A stretch of 64,000 nucleotides of DNA from contig NC_030381.2 of assembly GCF_001625215.2 (NCBI RefSeq), positions 4,365,131-4,429,130 on the forward strand, given 5' to 3'. Position 1 is the first letter of the stretch, and each line of letters starts with the position of its first letter. Both the position numbers and the translations under genes were made by a program. This DNA is from Daucus carota subsp. sativus (taxonomy: Eukaryota > Streptophyta > Magnoliopsida > Apiales > Apiaceae). The notes below the pieces were generated by a model. The model saw nothing but the letters and a program-made list of their open reading frames with translations, ran no database searches and was not told where the DNA came from. Of the stretch, positions 60,764 through 64,000 are shown in pieces.

Positions 60764-62427
60764 TCTGTTGGCTCTAGCCGCCCCATACTGTCAGAATTAC
60801 ATGTTGTACCTCCCTATGTCTGTATCAATAACTCATCGATGATGCTGTTGTACTAACTGGCTCTAAGCCTCTACCAGTCCATCTGCTGGATGGACATGTT
60901 TACAAGGTGATCCATTACCTATACCAGAATTCGCTAATATACCTAAATTTTATTATCCGAACAGTTTCATATCTTGATATTGAAGTTTACTCCGATCAGT
61001 AGGAGTAAATATTACGTTCCTCTCCTCAGTGATAAAATTCCGAGTAATTCTTCTCCAGCTGTATATGTTACCTGTATCAGCCTGTACTCTACAAGAGTAA
61101 TGAACAACTTGGGTACAGCATAGGCATCCCATGTTACATAGTAGTGTTGAGAGTTCCGTGAATAATGGCGAATGAAGATGGCAAGAAATTTATTATTTTG
61201 CAGGTTATTGTGACTACTAACCTAATATTTCATGCTATTTACTTCTTATACGAGTACTCATTGATTGTAAAAATGTACATGGAAGAAAGATAATGATACA
61301 GAGTTCAAAAAATTGTATCAACTGCTATGTTGATGATATTATGGAAAGAGGATTGTTCAACTGTGAGCTCAATACCTTCTTTCCAGTTAAATGGCACAAC
61401 TTTTAGTCATGCAGGAGCTTTTACCTCTGACCTTAAAACAAAGGATTTTAAGGTTTTTATAGCTTCACTCAGCTATGACAGAATTCTTGTCAGTAGATTA
61501 TTTACAAAATATAAATAAAAAAATAATCTCGAATTTTATTAAATCTGTATTTATATCTTGAAAATACATATTTAGATAAAATATATTTTAGTGGTATAAA
61601 GTTTATTAAATCTGTATTTATATTTTTTGTGCAATATTTGGTAAATTTCATCATAAAAACAGTTAAACAAGACAAACAAAAAATTAAGACATGGAGAGTA
61701 TCTGTAACATCTCCGATGTAGTTTTTTTATAAGTTAATATAACAAATATGGATAGATATGTAAAAATTTATAATATATTTAAACTTTAAATTTTTAATAC
61801 AATAAATATATGCGGATATTCAAAATTTTACGAACATCTAAATTCTAAAATTTCTTTGATATTTGTGAAATTCGTAAAAAAACAAGTCTAAAAGAATGAG
61901 ACGGAAGGTTCCTCCTGTAACCAAATTTAGTATCCGAAATTTCTGGGTTAACTCTACTCTCCCCGACAATCATCACTATAACAAATGCTACTTTCCAGGC
62001 TTATAAGCCCTTTTGTTCAAAAAAGAAACAAGAAAAGCTTACTATGACTATACCTTCATAAACCAATATTTTCAAAATTCAAGAATTTTATTAGTACTTC
62101 TCGAAGTTAAGATAGCAACAAGAAAGCCTGGTTGTCTCCAGCAAGCACCAAGCTTTCAGCTCGCATTCACAACTCTGTTGAATTTAATGTTTCGGCAGAG
62201 GAGAAACAAAAAGTAACATGCTTATTAGTAACACCAAAACATTTTTCTTCACAAATTTAAAGCCAACTTCTCCCTTCTTTATTACACTAACCACCTTGCA
62301 TGCCTCTCAATAACTCCTCTGCCCTCTTGTTTAAATTCTACCCCCCAACCCCCTTGTACATGCACTTAAATCTCGAAACCCGAGCCCGTGACAAAATTAT
62401 ATTAATTTATCGAGATTATTTTTGTGC
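60764..62427. other. Intergenic region upstream of the KCS10-like gene
   Basis: No gene was recognised. The SNM1-like 3' untranslated region is expected in the first few hundred bases. At about 61535 and 61600 the segment TTTATTAAATCTGTATTTATAT occurs twice. A TTATATTA at about 62397 is a weak TATA candidate close to the start codon. I looked for an L1 box (TAAATGYA) because FIDDLEHEAD is epidermis-expressed, and did not see a perfect one. Confidence 0.4.
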
Positions 62428-64000
62428 ATGCAGAGGGTCATGGCAGGGGAACAGGAGTTTTTGTCGACGGAAATTGTGAACCGGGGGATAGAGGCATTAG
62501 GACCGGATGCTGGATCCATGACATTCTCTGTTAGAGTCCGGAGACGCTTACCGGACTTTTTGCAGTCTGTTAAGCTTAAGTACGTGAAATTAGGGTACCA
62601 TTATTTGATAAATCATGGGATTTATTTAGCCACATTGCCTGCACTTGTGGTTTTGTTTGGAGCTGAGGTTGGGAGCCTCGGCAGGGAAGAAATTTGGGAC
62701 AAGATTTGGAATGTCACGGCCTTATATGATCTCGCAACTGTTCTGGCTTTCTTCGGTGTCCTGGTTTTCACAATCTCTGTTTACTTCATGTCGCGGCCTA
62801 GGCCTATTTATCTTCTTGATTTCGCGTGTTACAAGCCTGATGATGAGCTCAAGGTATGTTCTGTCTGTCATTTTTGTGATTGATTTTAGTATGATACGAC
62901 GTTTTTTTAGATTTTTAGGAATAATGCTGACAATAAAAGGCAAACATTTAGGTCTCGAAGCATCAGTTCATTGAGCTAGCGCGGAGCTCAGGGAAATTTG
63001 ATGAATCAGGCATTGAGTTCCAGGAAAAGATCCTGAGATCATCAGGGATTGGAGACGAGACTTATATACCGAAAGCCTTAATGGCTGGAGAGAAATGTAG
63101 TACCATGAAAGAAGGCAGAGCAGAGGCCTCAATGATGATTTTTGGAGCCCTGGATGAGCTCTTTGAAAAGACGCGGTTAAGGCCTAAGGACATTGGAGTC
63201 CTGGTGGTGAACTGCAGCATTTTTAACCCGACGCCATCGCTCTCTGCCATGGTTATTAATCACTACAAGATGAGGGGGAACATCCTGAGCTTCAATCTTG
63301 GAGGGATGGGCTGTAGTGCTGGGATCATCGCGTTGGACTTGGCCCGAGACATGTTACAGGCCAATCCTAATAACTACGCGGTGGTGGTGAGTACTGAGAT
63401 GGTAGGCTACAATTGGTACCCTGGAAAAGACCGGTCCATGCTCATTCCTAATTGCTTCTTCAGAATGGGGTGCTCTGCTGTGCTCCTGTCAAATCGTCGT
63501 CGTGACTTTGCAAGGGCAAAGTATAGGCTTGAGCACATTGTGCGCACTCACAAAGGTGCAGATGATCGCAGCTTCAGGTGAGTGTTCTAATTTCACTATG
63601 CTTGCTTTCTTTAAGTACCATAGATTAATTTTCGATGTTTTTATGTTACCAGGAGTGTTTATCAGGAAGAAGACGATCAGCGCTGTAAGGGGCTAAGAAT
63701 CAGCAAAGATATCGTGGAGATAGGGGCTGAGGCCATCAAGACGAACATCACAACTCTTGGCCCCCTGGTGCTGCCCTTCTCAGAGCAGCTTCTTTTCTTC
63801 ACGACACTGCTGAGAAAGTACTTATTTGGAGGGGGCTCAGGGACCAAGTCCCAGTCCTCCAAGCCTTATATTCCGGACTACAAGCTAGCCTTTGAGCACT
63901 TCTGCATGCACGCAGCAAGCAAGGTGGTTCTGGATGAGCTCCAGAGAAACCTCGAGCTCAGTGAGAAGAACATGGAACCCTCAAGGATGACATTGGAGCG
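62428..64000 (+). CDS. KCS10: 3-ketoacyl-CoA synthase 10 (FIDDLEHEAD), 5' part
   Basis: Condensing enzyme of the ER fatty-acid elongase that makes very-long-chain acyl chains for cuticle lipids. In Arabidopsis, loss of FIDDLEHEAD causes organ fusion. The visible exons are 62428-62853, 62952-63577 and 63653 onward; the gene runs off the window. The start is ambiguous: ATG at 62428 ([11 protein letters not shown]) or at 62440 (MAGEQEF). Seen: [11 protein letters not shown] and [16 protein letters not shown] typical of the KCS10 subgroup, two N-terminal membrane segments ([17 protein letters not shown] and [17 protein letters not shown]), the catalytic Cys at about residue 263 in [27 protein letters not shown], and [18 protein letters not shown] with an active-site His. 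The missing C-terminus should hold the remaining catalytic His and Asn region. The match to At2g26250 is very close throughout. Confidence 0.94.

Noticed and set aside
1..64000. Integrated virus, retroviral polyprotein or autonomous transposase
   Set aside because: No reverse transcriptase, integrase, capsid or transposase motif was recognised in the translated frames. All mobile elements seen are non-autonomous.

Overview
This is nuclear DNA from a flowering plant, most likely a core eudicot. The protein-coding genes are plant-specific or plant-typed: a DICER-LIKE 3, a DYW-class pentatricopeptide repeat (PPR) protein, a FIDDLEHEAD-type 3-ketoacyl-CoA synthase, a reticulon-tailed sterol dehydrogenase/decarboxylase and DUF1677 proteins. 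The genes have many small exons with GT-AG introns in AT-rich non-coding DNA, and the spacers are full of MITEs, a SINE and short LINE-derived insertions. The species or family cannot be fixed from the sequence alone.

Layout. 1-12 kb is transposon-rich. It carries two tandemly duplicated DUF1677 genes on the minus strand (1440-1811 and 5498-5992) and a dense set of transposable elements: a SINE, a LINE-derived insertion, Stowaway-like MITEs, a Tourist-like MITE nested in a Stowaway, and a 781-bp GC-striped element with a 10-bp target duplication. 12-20.6 kb holds gene wreckage: an intron-containing pseudogene of a CID7-like poly(A)-binding-protein-interacting protein, and a remnant of the 3' end of a DYW PPR gene. 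20.7-34.2 kb is a complete 25-exon DCL3 gene whose introns carry several MITEs. 35.1-38.1 kb is an intact intronless PPR-DYW gene resembling Arabidopsis At4g33170. 39.6-44.2 kb (minus) is a 10-exon gene for a protein with two BRCT domains, and one of its introns is a textbook U12-type AT-AC intron. 45.0-46.3 kb is a cluster of insertions. 46.5-52.9 kb (minus) is a 12-exon 3beta-hydroxysteroid dehydrogenase/C4-decarboxylase with a reticulon tail. 54.0-60.8 kb is a 10-exon SNM1/DRMBL-type nuclease-fold gene with UBZ and SAM domains. 62.4 kb to the end is a KCS10/FIDDLEHEAD gene cut by the window edge.

How the genes relate. This is an ordinary eukaryotic gene neighbourhood, not a pathway cluster. 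Two gene pairs nevertheless look like preserved ancestral neighbours. DCL3 and the BRCT gene correspond, from memory, to At3g43920 and At3g43930. The sterol decarboxylase and KCS10 correspond to At2g26260 and At2g26250. Each pair is now separated by one inserted gene (PPR and SNM1-like respectively). I did not find a convincing previously undescribed system. The best leads are the minor-spliceosome intron, the transposon load and possible C-terminal isoforms of DCL3, the two non-autonomous elements with exact target duplications, and the two pseudogenes beside DCL3.

All exon junctions were derived by eye from frame continuity, splice-site dinucleotides and remembered family sequences. Every multi-exon model closes in frame over its whole length.
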